In this document: in pieces, positions 18,397 through 27,403 of the stretch
Layout of the letters: each line of letters begins with the position of its first letter
Numbering within the stretch: the first letter of the stretch is position 1
Source: JAEUMD01 sp044222395
Lineage (GTDB): Bacteria; Pseudomonadota; Alphaproteobacteria; Rhizobiales; Hyphomicrobiaceae
Direction of reading: 5' to 3'
Assembly (NCBI GenBank): GCA_044222395.1
Contig: JBGANK010000004.1
Coordinates: 1 to 64,000, forward strand
Length of the DNA: 64,000 nt
Program-made: the position numbers and the translations under genes
The notes under the pieces: generated by a model
What the model was told of the DNA's origin: nothing
Database searches by the model: none
Seen by the model: the letters and a program-made list of their open reading frames with translations, nothing else

Positions 18397-19599
18397 TCAG
18401 GGTTGTTTCGGCGAATTGGAAGGCGGGGGCTCTGCATCGGGCGAATAGTGATCGAGCAGGCGTGGCGCGAAGGTGGGTATATAGCCGAGACGTTGCAATT
18501 CGAGCCGCGCGGATGCGATCGAGGACGCATCATCGAGGTATTCGACGGCCAGAACCGGGCGGCCCTTTCTGCGGGCGATCTCGAGCAAAGCGACGCTCGA
18601 TGCAATATCATCGGCGCTATTGAGCTGTGCCTGGGCAGGGTTGCCGTAGAGGAGGTCCTCCTTGGCGATGGCGTTGATGAGTTCGACATAGCCCGGACGC
18701 TTCAACAGTTCCTCGGCGTTCTGCGGCACAACCAGGAATTCGGGCGCCATTCGGCGCGCGGTTGCGGCAATGCGCTCAACGAAGGCGGCCATGTCGCGCG
18801 CGGGATCGGGGCTGCTGCCCCGTTCATCGTAAAAGGCGTCGACGCGATCCAGATAGACGCCGTCGAAGCCTGCGGCGATGATGCGCGCCAGGTAGGACTG
18901 TTCTCCTTCCAGGAAGATCGATTGCCACTCGGGATGCTCGTAACGAACCTTGAAATTGCCCGACCAGGCCTCATTCTCCTCGCCCAACCACGCCGGAGCG
19001 AGCGGAGAACGAGATCGCTTGGGTCTTGCGGGTGCGTCCGTGCCGGCACTTTTGCCGGCATCGCCGATCGAAGGCGGATTGAGGGCGGGGCGGTCTGACG
19101 GCTTGTCTTGCGTTTCCCGCTTCGTGCGAAACGGGTTGGCGGTCGGCCTTTGTGGTGTTGGCGGATTGGCCTGCGGGCCGGCCTCGGTGTCGGCCAGCGT
19201 GAGCCACTCCGGCTTCCAGTAGTAGCGATATTCCTCCGCCTCACCGATACACAGGTAGGCGAGCACGAGGCGACGGCTGCCGTCCTTCTTGAGCTGCAAG
19301 CGGCGAACGGCATCAGCGGTGAGGCGGTTCTTATCGGTCCCGGAGATCGAGTAGTCGAGGACCAGGATATCGGCGTTGGAGGATGCGAGCTGGTCGAATT
19401 CGTAGTTCTGGAGTTGGTAGACCCAGCTACGGGCCTTTTGAATGAGTTCGCCGCGTGCCGCATTCTTGGCTGGTGGCGGGCCCAAACCTCCGGGCGGTGG
19501 CGTGCGCGCGGCGGCCCAGGCCATGCGCGCGGGAAGGAGTGCCGCGAGCGGCCAGACGGAGGCCCGCAGGACCGCGCGGCGTGTCAGTACCCGTGTCAT
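18397..19599 (-). CDS. exported GH114-like (endo alpha-1,4 polygalactosaminidase-type) protein
   Basis: A 400-residue protein with a Tat-like signal (T-R-R-A-V-L-R-A-S, then a hydrophobic core, cleavage after A-W-A). The mature part resembles the GH114/TM1410 TIM-barrel family: N-A-D-I-L-V-L-D-Y-S (76-84), LAYLCIGEAEEYRYYW (113-128), W-Q-S-I-F-L-E (225-231) and FDGVYLDRVDAF (245-256). These give likely catalytic Asp and Glu residues. A Pro/Lys/Arg-rich insertion of about 65 residues (138-205) splits the barrel. It may cleave a galactosamine-containing exopolysaccharide. The substrate is inferred from the family only. Confidence 0.8.
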   Translation of the reverse strand: MTRVLTRRAVLRASVWPLAALLPARMAWAAARTPPPGGLGPPPAKNAARGELIQKARSWVYQLQNYEFDQLASSNADILVLDYSISGTDKNRLTADAVRRLQLKKDGSRRLVLAYLCIGEAEEYRYYWKPEWLTLADTEAGPQANPPTPQRPTANPFRTKRETQDKPSDRPALNPPSIGDAGKSAGTDAPARPKRSRSPLAPAWLGEENEAWSGNFKVRYEHPEWQSIFLEGEQSYLARIIAAGFDGVYLDRVDAFYDERGSSPDPARDMAAFVERIAATARRMAPEFLVVPQNAEELLKRPGYVELINAIAKEDLLYGNPAQAQLNSADDIASSVALLEIARRKGRPVLAVEYLDDASSIASARLELQRLGYIPTFAPRLLDHYSPDAEPPPSNSPKQP

Positions 19600-19688
19600 C
19601 TGCCCAGGCGATCCTCATGCCTCTGTTTGGCGCGGCGCGTTGAAGCGCGGCGATTGACCAGCGACTGCCGTCCGCTTATGTGACAGCC

Positions 19689-20198
19689 ATGGCCAAGCTC
19701 CCCATCATAACGCTACCCGATCCGATCCTGCGCGCCCAGTCGTCGCAGATCGAGAACGTCGATCAGGCCACCCAACGGCTGATCGACGACATGCTGGAGA
19801 CCATGTATGCGGCTCCGGGGATAGGGCTTGCTGCGATTCAAGTTGCCGTGCCAAAGCGACTGCTGGTGATCGACGTCACCGACAAGGACGAACCGCGGCG
19901 GCCGATTGCCATGATCAATCCCGAGATCGTCAAGCTCGGGGATGTCACGCGCGTCTACGAGGAAGGCTGTCTGTCGATTCCGGACGTGCTGGTCGACATC
20001 GAGCGGCCGGCATCGCTGACGGTGCGCTACATCGACCGGGAAGGCAAACAGCAGGAGCTGCAGGCCGATGGATTGCTGGCGACGGCAATCCAGCACGAGA
20101 TCGACCACCTCGACGGCAAGCTGATCATCGATTTCCTGTCGCGCCTGAAACGGGACATGGTGGTGCGGCGGTTCAAGAAGCAGGCGCGGACGCTCTGA
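19689..20198 (+). CDS. def: peptide deformylase
   Basis: A 169-residue iron enzyme that removes the formyl group from nascent proteins. All three motifs are present: GIGLAAIQV, EGCLSIP and QHEIDHLDG. The ATG at 19689 gives the normal N-terminus; a GTG 9 bases earlier is in frame. It is followed by fmt at 67 bases, the common def-fmt pairing, so adding and removing the formyl group are encoded together. Confidence 0.97.
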   Translation: MAKLPIITLPDPILRAQSSQIENVDQATQRLIDDMLETMYAAPGIGLAAIQVAVPKRLLVIDVTDKDEPRRPIAMINPEIVKLGDVTRVYEEGCLSIPDVLVDIERPASLTVRYIDREGKQQELQADGLLATAIQHEIDHLDGKLIIDFLSRLKRDMVVRRFKKQARTL

Positions 20199-20265
20199 CA
20201 GGCGCGTGCGGGTACGGCGCGACCTTTTGCGGCCCTTGTTATGTCAAATCTGGAGGGCCGGTCCC

Positions 20266-21204
20266 GTGACACTCGACATCGTCTTCATGGGTACACCGGA
20301 GTTCTCCGTGCCGACGCTGCGCGCGGTGATGGCGGCGGGGCATCGCGTCAAGGCCGTCTATACGCAACCGCCGCGTCCAGCGGGCCGGCGCGGGCTTGCC
20401 GACACACCGTCTCCAGTTCATCGCTTTGCGCAGTCGCACGGGCTCGAGGTGCGGACACCGATCAATCTGAAATCGCTGGAAGAGCAAGGGAAGTTTGCGG
20501 ATCTCGGCGCCGATGTCGCCGTCGTCGTCGCCTACGGTCTGCTGCTGCCCAAGCCTGTGCTCGATGCGCCGCGGCTCGGATGCGTCAACGTGCATGCCTC
20601 GCTGCTGCCACGATGGCGCGGCGCGGCGCCGATCCATCGGGCGATCATGGCCGGCGATGTAGAGACCGGCGTGATGACGATGCGCATGGAGGAAGGGCTC
20701 GATACCGGCCCCGTGCTGATGACGTCACGCACGCCGATCGGTGATGACGAGACGACAGGTGAGATGCACGACCGGTTGGCGCAGATGGGTGCGGTGCTGC
20801 TGGTGGAGACGCTTGCCGGGTTGGCGGAAGGTCGTGTGATGGCAACGCCGCAGTCAGCATCAGGTGTCAGCTACGCGCGCAAAATCGACAAGGCGGAGGC
20901 GCGAATCGATTTCTCGCGCAGCGCGCGCGACGCTAAGAACCAGATCCGCGGCCTGTCGCCATTTCCGGGCGCCTGGTTCGAGATCGAGGCCGGTGGCAGA
21001 CCTGAGCGCATCAAGGTGCTGCGGGCCGAACTGGTTCCGGGTCGTGGCGCGGCAGGGCAGGTGCTCGACGAGCGGCTTGCAATTGCGTGCGCGCAGGGTG
21101 CGATCAGGCCCCTTGTCCTGCAACGGGCCGGGCGCCAGGCCGTCTCGATCGACGAATTCTGCCGCGGATTTGCGGTGTCAGTAGGCGCGCTGATCGGCGG
21201 CTGA
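20266..21204 (+). CDS. fmt: methionyl-tRNA formyltransferase
   Basis: A 312-residue enzyme that formylates initiator Met-tRNA with 10-formyl-tetrahydrofolate. GTG 20266 was chosen since it follows CTGGAGGG closely and opens with TLDIVFMGTPEFSVPTL. The formyl-transfer site is visible as NVHASLLPRWRGAAPIHRAI, with the catalytic Asp in M-E-E-G-L-D-T-G-P-V. The C-terminal OB-like domain follows from about residue 205. Second gene of the def-fmt cluster. Confidence 0.97.
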   Translation: MTLDIVFMGTPEFSVPTLRAVMAAGHRVKAVYTQPPRPAGRRGLADTPSPVHRFAQSHGLEVRTPINLKSLEEQGKFADLGADVAVVVAYGLLLPKPVLDAPRLGCVNVHASLLPRWRGAAPIHRAIMAGDVETGVMTMRMEEGLDTGPVLMTSRTPIGDDETTGEMHDRLAQMGAVLLVETLAGLAEGRVMATPQSASGVSYARKIDKAEARIDFSRSARDAKNQIRGLSPFPGAWFEIEAGGRPERIKVLRAELVPGRGAAGQVLDERLAIACAQGAIRPLVLQRAGRQAVSIDEFCRGFAVSVGALIGG

Positions 21205-21334
21205 GCATCGGCGGCCACGCCCGTTAATCATTGATTGCAAAGTCTTAAGCTCAGGCCGTTGCAATGGCTAGACTGGCCGCGATTTCGTTGCGGTAGGCTC
21301 AAGCCGCGCCGCCATTTTGTGGAGGCCTGATCAC

Positions 21335-21748
21335 ATGCGTATCTTCAAACTGATGTCGCTTGCCGTTGCCGCGCTCGGCATTGCGGCAAGTCACGCTCCG
21401 GCGTCGGCAGCGGGGACCACTCGCATCGAGACGCGACCATACTATGGTGCGGTGATTACGATCGAGGAAGGTGTGCGCGTGTTCCGGCCCTTGCCCAATA
21501 CGGAGCGCGTCATCGTCAATCCTGGTGGCAAGACGCCGCTGAGCCTCGGTTTCAACGAGACCTACTCGACCGAGCGCAACTACAACTATAATTACAACTA
21601 TGAAGAGTCGACCGATGGTGATGGTGGCATCGTCGGCGGGATCTACGGCGGATCGAGCCGTCACTCCGGACGTGGCCGCCACGATGGAGCCGGCGGCGCA
21701 CCGGCTTTCCGCTCGCATGGCGGGCACAAGGGCGGCGGCAAGAACTGA
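21335..21748 (+). CDS. exported protein of unknown function, Tyr/Asn- and Gly/His-rich
   Basis: A 137-residue protein with a clear signal peptide (MRIFKLMSLAVAALGIAASHAPASA). The mature part includes an E-T-R-P-Y-Y-G-A-V-I-T-I-E-E-G segment, a run of N-Y-N-Y-N-Y, and a Gly/Arg/His/Ser-rich tail that ends in HKGGGKN. The tail is low complexity. No family is recognised. It separates fmt from truA, which are often direct neighbours in this group. Confidence 0.7.
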   Translation: MRIFKLMSLAVAALGIAASHAPASAAGTTRIETRPYYGAVITIEEGVRVFRPLPNTERVIVNPGGKTPLSLGFNETYSTERNYNYNYNYEESTDGDGGIVGGIYGGSSRHSGRGRHDGAGGAPAFRSHGGHKGGGKN

Positions 21749-21844
21749 GGGGCGCGCCAGTAGCGCGCGATCTCCAGGCTGAGGCTCGGCGGGCCTCGAG
21801 ACTTGAGGTTCATTGCCCGTAAGGTTAGGAGTTCAGACGCCGCG

Positions 21845-21949
21845 TAGAGCGTGCTCGCTTTTATTGGAATCGCGAACACGCTCTATCTTTTTCATATGAG
21901 CATGTTTTCCACGCTGAACCGCTTACACTTCAGCTAAACATGCTCTAGA
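21845..21949. repeat. intergenic palindromic repeat, copy A
   Basis: Two hairpins in tandem. TAGAGCGTG (21845-21853) pairs with CACGCTCTA (21877-21885), and GAGCATGTTT (21898-21907) pairs exactly with AAACATGCTC (21936-21945). The element resembles copy B at 23873-23979 along its length. Both copies are intergenic. Confidence 0.75.
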
Positions 21950-21996
21950 AGCGCGGCGTCCGTGCATTCGCGATCGCCAAACTCCGGACACCTGAC

Positions 21997-22740
21997 GTGC
22001 CGCGCTACAGGATCATCATCGAGTACGACGGGAGCCCGTTCGTCGGCTGGCAGCGGCAGGCTGAAGGCCAGTCGGTGCAAGGCGCGATCGAGGAGGCCTT
22101 GGCGGCGTTCTGTGGAGAGAGCACGTCGCTGCGCGCTGCCGGGCGGACGGATGGGGGTGTGCATGCGCTTGGGCAGGTGGCCCATTTCGATCTGGCGCGT
22201 GGGTGGGATCCGTTCCGCATCCGCGAGGCGCTCAACTTCCATCTCAAGCCGCAGCCAATTTCGGTTCTCGATTGCGATGAGGTTGCGCCCGATTTCGATG
22301 CGCGCTTCTCGGCGGTGAAGCGGCACTATCTCTATCGCATCCTCAACCGGCGCGCACGGCCGGCGCTCGACCACAACCGCGTGTGGTGGGTGGCGATGCC
22401 GCTCGACGTCGAGCGCATGGCGGCGGCGGCGCAGCATCTGATCGGGCAGCATGACTTCACGACCTTCCGGGCGGCGCAGTGCCAGGCGAAGTCGGCGCTG
22501 AAGACGCTCGACCGGCTCGATGTCACACGCTGCGGCGACGAGGTTCAGATCCGGGCTTCCGCGCGGTCGTTCCTGCATCATCAGGTGCGATCGATGGTCG
22601 GCAGCTTGAAGTACGTGGGCGACGGGCATTGGGACGTGGATGTGGTGCGCCGGGCGCTCGTGGCGCGCGATCGCGCGGCGTGCGGCGTGGTGGCTCCGGC
22701 GTCGGGGCTCTATCTCGTCAGCGTCGACTACCCGACATAG
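21997..22740 (+). CDS. truA: tRNA pseudouridine(38-40) synthase
   Basis: A 247-residue enzyme that makes pseudouridine in the anticodon arm. The start is GTG 21997. The N-terminus is YRIIIEYDGSPFVGWQRQ, and the catalytic Asp is in the AAGRTDGGVHA motif. A RAARPALDH-like loop and S-F-L-H-H-Q-V-R-S-M-V-G (catalytic-pocket segment) are also present. Length is normal. It belongs with def and fmt in the usual rhizobial cluster. Confidence 0.97.
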   Translation: MPRYRIIIEYDGSPFVGWQRQAEGQSVQGAIEEALAAFCGESTSLRAAGRTDGGVHALGQVAHFDLARGWDPFRIREALNFHLKPQPISVLDCDEVAPDFDARFSAVKRHYLYRILNRRARPALDHNRVWWVAMPLDVERMAAAAQHLIGQHDFTTFRAAQCQAKSALKTLDRLDVTRCGDEVQIRASARSFLHHQVRSMVGSLKYVGDGHWDVDVVRRALVARDRAACGVVAPASGLYLVSVDYPT

Positions 22741-22919
22741 CGGCGTGCGATCGACGCGGCCTCGGAGTCTTGGTCTCAGAGTCGATGAGCCGAGGAGAAA
22801 TGGTCAAGCCTGCAAAAAGTTCGTCCGTGGTCCGGCCGCCATTCTTTCGCCCCGACTTAATGTAGCTCATACAACCGGGATGGGTGGTGGTTCGACAGGG
22901 ACACTCTTGGGGGTGAGCC

Positions 22920-23825
22920 ATGGCCATCAGACCGCTTGCCGGCCGTCGCGACTATTACGAAGACAGCCAGAGCTACTACGACGACTATCGCCTGTCGTCT
23001 CCGGGTGATCCGATCTACGCGCCGCGCCGGCGCAGGGGCACGTTCCTGAGGGCGCTCGTCTTCAGTATCGCGTTGGTGGCATGTGGCTGGGGGCTGCTGA
23101 CCACGCAGGCTAGCTGGGTGCCTTGGGTGACCTTACAGACGAAGAAGGCGTTGGCGGCGTGGGAAGCCAGCCGAGCGTCGACGAAGCCTCCTGCGAAGCC
23201 CGCGAGTCGGGTGGTCGAGGACGTCGCGCAGAAGATGCCGGCTGGGCCGTTGCCGACCAAGGAGGTGGCGGATGCTCCCGCACTTTCAGCGGGCAGCGCC
23301 ATAGCCGGCAGCGCGTCGGGTAATCGCAGCGCAGGCGTGGTTGAGGAAGGCAGTTCGGAGGGGCCGCAGGAGTCGAATGCCAACGACGCCGGGGTCGCGA
23401 ATGGCGCGGGCACCGACGCGAAGGTGGAGCCGCTGCCGCCGATCAGAGTGGATCAGAGTGATCCCTACCAGAAACGGGCGCTGGCGGCGGGGCTGCATCC
23501 GGAGTTGTCGCGCGTTGTTCTGTCGAAGCTTTCGGACAAGGACTTCAGCAACGCGCAGACGGCGATCAGCAAGGCGATTGCCACGGTAGCGGACAACGAA
23601 ACGCTGGTCTGGCCGCAGAAGCGTGTGCCGAAGCTCGCCGTATTCAAGGTGCATTTCGTGGCCGGGGCCTCGCCCGATTGCCGGCGCTACGTGGTCGTCA
23701 TCGCCATGGACGGTTGGTCGACTACGGCGATGCCGATGGAGAAGTGCGGCGTCAAGGCGCCATCCAGCAGATCGTCCGCGCGAGCGACGCCGCCGGTGGC
23801 AGGCAAGGCACCTCCGCGCGTGTGA
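22920..23825 (+). CDS. single-pass membrane protein of unknown function
   Basis: A 301-residue protein. The first 40 residues are Tyr/Asp/Arg-rich and cytoplasmic in style (RRDYYEDSQSYYDDYRL, then RRRRG). One membrane helix follows (about 42-62), then a long Ala/Pro/Ser/Gly-rich linker. A folded C-terminal part runs from about residue 195 to 275 (K-R-A-L-A-A-G-L-H-P-E-L, then A-V-F-K-V-H-F-V and M-E-K-C-G-V). Two cysteines in that domain could form a disulphide in the periplasm. No family is recognised. Confidence 0.75.
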   Translation: MAIRPLAGRRDYYEDSQSYYDDYRLSSPGDPIYAPRRRRGTFLRALVFSIALVACGWGLLTTQASWVPWVTLQTKKALAAWEASRASTKPPAKPASRVVEDVAQKMPAGPLPTKEVADAPALSAGSAIAGSASGNRSAGVVEEGSSEGPQESNANDAGVANGAGTDAKVEPLPPIRVDQSDPYQKRALAAGLHPELSRVVLSKLSDKDFSNAQTAISKAIATVADNETLVWPQKRVPKLAVFKVHFVAGASPDCRRYVVVIAMDGWSTTAMPMEKCGVKAPSSRSSARATPPVAGKAPPRV

Positions 23826-23872
23826 TCGCTCGTCACAGGAACGATGCCGGCACGATTGCAGTTCGTGCACGC

Positions 23873-23979
23873 TAGAGCGGTTCACTTCAGATGGAATCGC
23901 GAACGCGCTTTATCTCCTTCATTTGAGCATGTTTTTCACGGCTCGACCGCTCACAGTTCGGCTAAACACGTTCTATAGC
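23873..23979. repeat. intergenic palindromic repeat, copy B
   Basis: It aligns with the element at 21845-21949. Shared stretches are GGAATCGCGAAC, GAGCATGTTTT and GCTAAACA, with several substitutions and a short gap near the left end. The arms are less perfectly complementary than in copy A. Confidence 0.7.
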
Positions 23980-24005
23980 GGTTCAGGAGTTGAAGGAAAC
24001 ATCAT

Positions 24006-24088
24006 TGCATGGCCGGCCTTGATCCGGCCATGCAGAAACTCGAGCGCTGAATGCATTGATCCTGGATGGCCGTGTCATGCACGGCCAT
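24006..24088. repeat. paired GGCCGG/GGCC hairpin repeat
   Basis: TGCATGGCCGG (24006-24016) pairs exactly with CCGGCCATGCA (24024-24034). ATGGCCGTG (24066-24074) pairs with CACGGCCAT (24080-24088). This is a style of interspersed element seen often in rhizobial intergenic DNA. It follows directly on repeat copy B. The bases from 24089 to 24237 hold no supported gene. Confidence 0.6.
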
Positions 24089-24237
24089 GACGTTGGAGTG
24101 TTGCAGCCGCTCTGAATATTGCTCGTCGGTATCGGTGAACTTGCCGTGGCCGAACGAGCCATCGCAATCAATGTGAACTTGCCTAATCGCCGGACTGCAT
24201 GACAGTTTGCGGTGGCAAGTCGTGCACGAGCAACGGT

Positions 24238-24459
24238 TCAAAGATGCATGCGATCCTCTTCGTCCAGCGTCGGACGACGCGGACGCGGACCCTGGTGCTT
24301 GCCCAAGAGGAGCAGCACAAGCAGTGACGGGGGCAGGATGAAGCCCCATGCCGCCCAAAACGACACGTCGCGATTCTTGGCGCCAGCAAGGATCGCACCG
24401 ACGATGCCGCCGGCCACCATGATCACGGTGACGATTACAATCCCTGTGAGTGCGTTCAC
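24238..24459 (-). CDS. small two-helix membrane protein
   Basis: A 73-residue protein. GTG 24459 is preceded by GAGGAGAC at suitable spacing, so this start is better than the longer open frame. Two hydrophobic helices (ALTGIVIVTVIMVAGGIVGAIL and FWAAWGFILPPSLLVLLLL) flank a short basic loop, and the tail is charged and polar (RPRRPTLDEEDRMHL). The function is unknown. It is a lone gene on the minus strand, separated from nadC by repeat DNA. Confidence 0.7.
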   Translation of the reverse strand: MNALTGIVIVTVIMVAGGIVGAILAGAKNRDVSFWAAWGFILPPSLLVLLLLGKHQGPRPRRPTLDEEDRMHL

Positions 24460-24536
24460 GGCGTGTCTCCTCGCGGTCGCTGCACTTGGCACTGCACTTT
24501 CGCGCGCCAGCCCGAAGCCGGTCAAGGCTCGAGGCT

Positions 24537-24596
24537 AGAGCATCATCCGATCGGACGGAATCGCTTCGCGATTGCCCGGTCGGATAAAGATGCTCT
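24537..24596. repeat. AGAGCATC palindromic repeat
   Basis: AGAGCATC (24537-24544) pairs with GATGCTCT (24589-24596). The internal sequence has a second CCGATCGG/CCGGTCGG-like pairing around GGAATCGCTTCGCG. The outline matches the AGAGCAT...ATGCTCT palindromes of Rhizobiales. It lies downstream of nadC. Confidence 0.6.
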
Positions 24597-24768
24597 CGAA
24601 TCAAAGTCTAGAACAGGTCCATCCGATCAGCCGATCGCCGTGGGCGAACGCGACTGATCGGATACTGCTCCGGATCGTCCATTCGCGTGAAACTGTGGCG
24701 GAATAGGGCCGCTGGTGCACCTCGCAATTCGGCATAAACAGGGGCGGAAAACGCGGCATTTGCGGAGT

Positions 24769-25632
24769 TCAGCCCGAAAAGTCGAGGCCGAGGTCGAGAA
24801 CTGGGGCCGAATGGGTGAGCGCACCCACGGAAACAAGATCGACACCGGTTTCGGCGATCGACTTTACGGTGTCCAAGTTCACGCCGCCAGAGGCTTCCGT
24901 CAGGGCGCGTCCGGCGACCATGGCAACGGCCTTGCGCAGTGTGGCCGTATCCATGTTGTCGAGCAGGACGGCATCGACCTTGTGCTGCAGCACGGCGTCG
25001 AGCTGCGCGAGCGTGTCGACCTCGACCTCGATCCTGAGCATGTGACCGGCGTGCTGGCGCGCTGCGTTGATTGCAGGGCCGACGCCGCCTGCCGCGACGA
25101 TGTGATTGTCCTTGATGAGCACCGCATCGAACAGGCCGATGCGATGATTGCGGCCACCGCCACAGCGCACCGCATACTTCTCGAATGCCCTCAGCCCGGG
25201 TGTGGTCTTGCGGGTATCGACGATGGCGGCCTTGGTGCCGGCGACGGCTTGGACATAGCGCGCGGTCAGCGTGGCGATGCCCGACATGCGGCCCATGAAG
25301 TTCAAGGCGACGCGTTCGGCCGAGAGAATGGCGCGGGCGTTGCCGCTGATTTCCGCGATCAAATCACCGGCGGCAACGGTAGTGCTATCGACGAGCCGTA
25401 CGCTAAAACGGATTGCGGGATCGAGCGCATGAAAAGCTTCGCGCGCCAAGTCGATGCCCGATACGACGCCAGGCTGGCGCGTGCGCAGAAGTGCGCGTGC
25501 GGTGGCATCTCGGGCAATCGTCGCATTGGTGGTCACATCACCTATGAGCCCCAAATCCTCGGCCAGCGCGTCGGCGACGGCCTTGGCGACAAGCGGCTGT
25601 GGCAGCGGCGCGATCGACTGCGAGGCGCTCAT
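24769..25632 (-). CDS. nadC: nicotinate-nucleotide pyrophosphorylase (carboxylating)
   Basis: Quinolinate phosphoribosyltransferase of 287 residues: it turns quinolinate and PRPP into nicotinate mononucleotide. ATG 25632 overlaps the nadB stop by 4 bases (ATGA). The family signatures are DTRKTTPGLRAFEKYAVRCG and GGGRNHRIGLFDAVLIKDNH. The C-terminal E-A-S-G-G-V-N-L and VDLVSVGALTHSAP are also present. Third gene of nadA-nadB-nadC. Confidence 0.97.
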   Translation of the reverse strand: MSASQSIAPLPQPLVAKAVADALAEDLGLIGDVTTNATIARDATARALLRTRQPGVVSGIDLAREAFHALDPAIRFSVRLVDSTTVAAGDLIAEISGNARAILSAERVALNFMGRMSGIATLTARYVQAVAGTKAAIVDTRKTTPGLRAFEKYAVRCGGGRNHRIGLFDAVLIKDNHIVAAGGVGPAINAARQHAGHMLRIEVEVDTLAQLDAVLQHKVDAVLLDNMDTATLRKAVAMVAGRALTEASGGVNLDTVKSIAETGVDLVSVGALTHSAPVLDLGLDFSG

Positions 25633-27317
25633 GGGGCGCACGCGACCTCCGCCTCGGCGGTGAGCCACGTTTCTGAAACTTGTGCCAATGCCGCAGACGA
25701 GACGCGAGCTTCGAGAGCCTCCAGATCGGCAATCGTGATGAAACTGCGGTGTGCCAGTGCGGGATCGGGTTCGGGGAAGTCGCGCCGGTAATGGCCGCCG
25801 CGGCTTTCGGTACGCAAGAGTGCACTGGCAGTGACGAGGCGCGCGGCCAGCGCCATGTTGGCAAGCTGGGTATCGCCGACTGCGGCGGTGTCAGCGATCT
25901 CGCGCAACGCCAGCAGCGCGCGGGTGAGCCCACGGCGATTGCGCACGACGCCGACGTGCTTGCTCATGGTGTCGCGGATCTGTGCAATGGCCTCTGCGCG
26001 GGCGTCGTGGTCGGCCTTCGGCGCACCGGCAACGCGATTGAGGTTTGCCGTGGCGAGCCCGGCGCCATCCTTGACGGCGGCGGCGATGTCGTCGGCGGCG
26101 CGTGCGGCGAACACGACGGCCTCGAGCAGCGAGTTGGAGGCGAGGCGGTTGGCGCCGTGCAAGCCGGTGGATGAAACCTCGCCGACAGCCCACAGACCGG
26201 CCAAGCTCGAACGGCCGCGCGTATCGGTTGCGATGCCTCCCATGTGATAATGCTCGGCGGGCGCAACCGGAATCGGCTCGGTGACGGGATCAATGCCGGT
26301 CGACTTGCAATGCGCATAGACGGTCGGGAAGGCCTCGGGGAAACGCGCGCCGATGGCGTCGCGGCAATCGAGATAAACGCGGCGGCCGGCCTCGATCTCG
26401 GCAAAGACGGCGCGGGCGACGACGTCGCGCGGCGCGAGCTCCGCCTCGGGAGCGACGTCGCGCATGAAGCGGTGGCCGTCGCTGTTGATCAGGATCGCAC
26501 CTTCGCCGCGCAGCGCTTCGGAGGCGAGCGGAGCGGGATCGAGGCCGACGTCAAGCGAGGTCGGATGGAACTGGACGAACTCGGCGTCGGCGATGACGGC
26601 GCCGGCGCGTGCAGCAAACGCCAGCGCCTCGCCGCGTGCGTAGGAGGGGTTGGTGGTGACGCGGTAGAGTGCGCCGATGCCGCCGGTGGCAAGGACGACG
26701 GCTCGCGCCGGCAGCAGCTCATAGGTGCCATTGCCGCGGGCATGGCCGCGGATCAACCGCACGCCCGTCACGGCGCCGTTGTCGGTGATCAGGTCTTCCG
26801 CCTCGTAGCCTTCGAGCACGCGGATCGACGGCGACTGGCGAACCTGGGCGATGAGCGCCTGCATGATGGCCGCGCCGGCGCGGTCGCCGGCGACGCGGAC
26901 GACGCGATGGGTGGAGTGAGCGGCTTCGCGCGAGAGTACGAAATGACCTTCGAGATCGCGATCGAAGGGGACGCCAAAGCGCAGCAGATCGGCGATGCGG
27001 GAGGACGCCTCGGCGGCGACCAGACCGGCGACGTGCGCATCGACGATGCCGGCGCCGGCGCGGATGGTGTCGGCGGCATGGGCCTTGGGGCTGTCGCCCT
27101 CTCCGACGGCGGCGGCAATGCCGCCCTGTGCCCATACGCTCGATGCGCCTTCTCCGAGTGGAGCAGCGGCAACCACGGTCACGGGGAGCGGCGCCAACCT
27201 GAGCGCGGTGAAAAGGCCTGCAAGGCCCGCGCCGATGATGACGATGTCGCCAGGGCGACGCGCCGCCTCAGCGGGGCGGAACTTGTGCGACGTGCGGTTG
27301 AACTCGGTGTTCGGCAT
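25629..27317 (-). CDS. nadB: L-aspartate oxidase
   Basis: A 562-residue FAD enzyme that oxidises L-aspartate to iminoaspartate for quinolinate synthesis. There is a dinucleotide-binding G-A-G-L-A-G-L near residue 31 and an SSVWAQGGIAAAV stretch. It also has QFHPTSLD, SEALRGEGAIL, and an EHYHMGGIATD segment that closes the active site. The C-terminal helical domain has the usual R-R-G-L-T-R-A region. The start ATG 27317 lies 86 bases after nadA. Confidence 0.97.
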   Translation of the reverse strand: MPNTEFNRTSHKFRPAEAARRPGDIVIIGAGLAGLFTALRLAPLPVTVVAAAPLGEGASSVWAQGGIAAAVGEGDSPKAHAADTIRAGAGIVDAHVAGLVAAEASSRIADLLRFGVPFDRDLEGHFVLSREAAHSTHRVVRVAGDRAGAAIMQALIAQVRQSPSIRVLEGYEAEDLITDNGAVTGVRLIRGHARGNGTYELLPARAVVLATGGIGALYRVTTNPSYARGEALAFAARAGAVIADAEFVQFHPTSLDVGLDPAPLASEALRGEGAILINSDGHRFMRDVAPEAELAPRDVVARAVFAEIEAGRRVYLDCRDAIGARFPEAFPTVYAHCKSTGIDPVTEPIPVAPAEHYHMGGIATDTRGRSSLAGLWAVGEVSSTGLHGANRLASNSLLEAVVFAARAADDIAAAVKDGAGLATANLNRVAGAPKADHDARAEAIAQIRDTMSKHVGVVRNRRGLTRALLALREIADTAAVGDTQLANMALAARLVTASALLRTESRGGHYRRDFPEPDPALAHRSFITIADLEALEARVSSAALAQVSETWLTAEAEVACAP

Positions 27318-27403
27318 GGCTCACTCCCACATGCGTCCCAGTCCGTTCCGTTGCCGTGGCCTCTGCCTTGAACGGGGCAAAGCAGAGGTCGCAGTCAGAT
27401 GCG

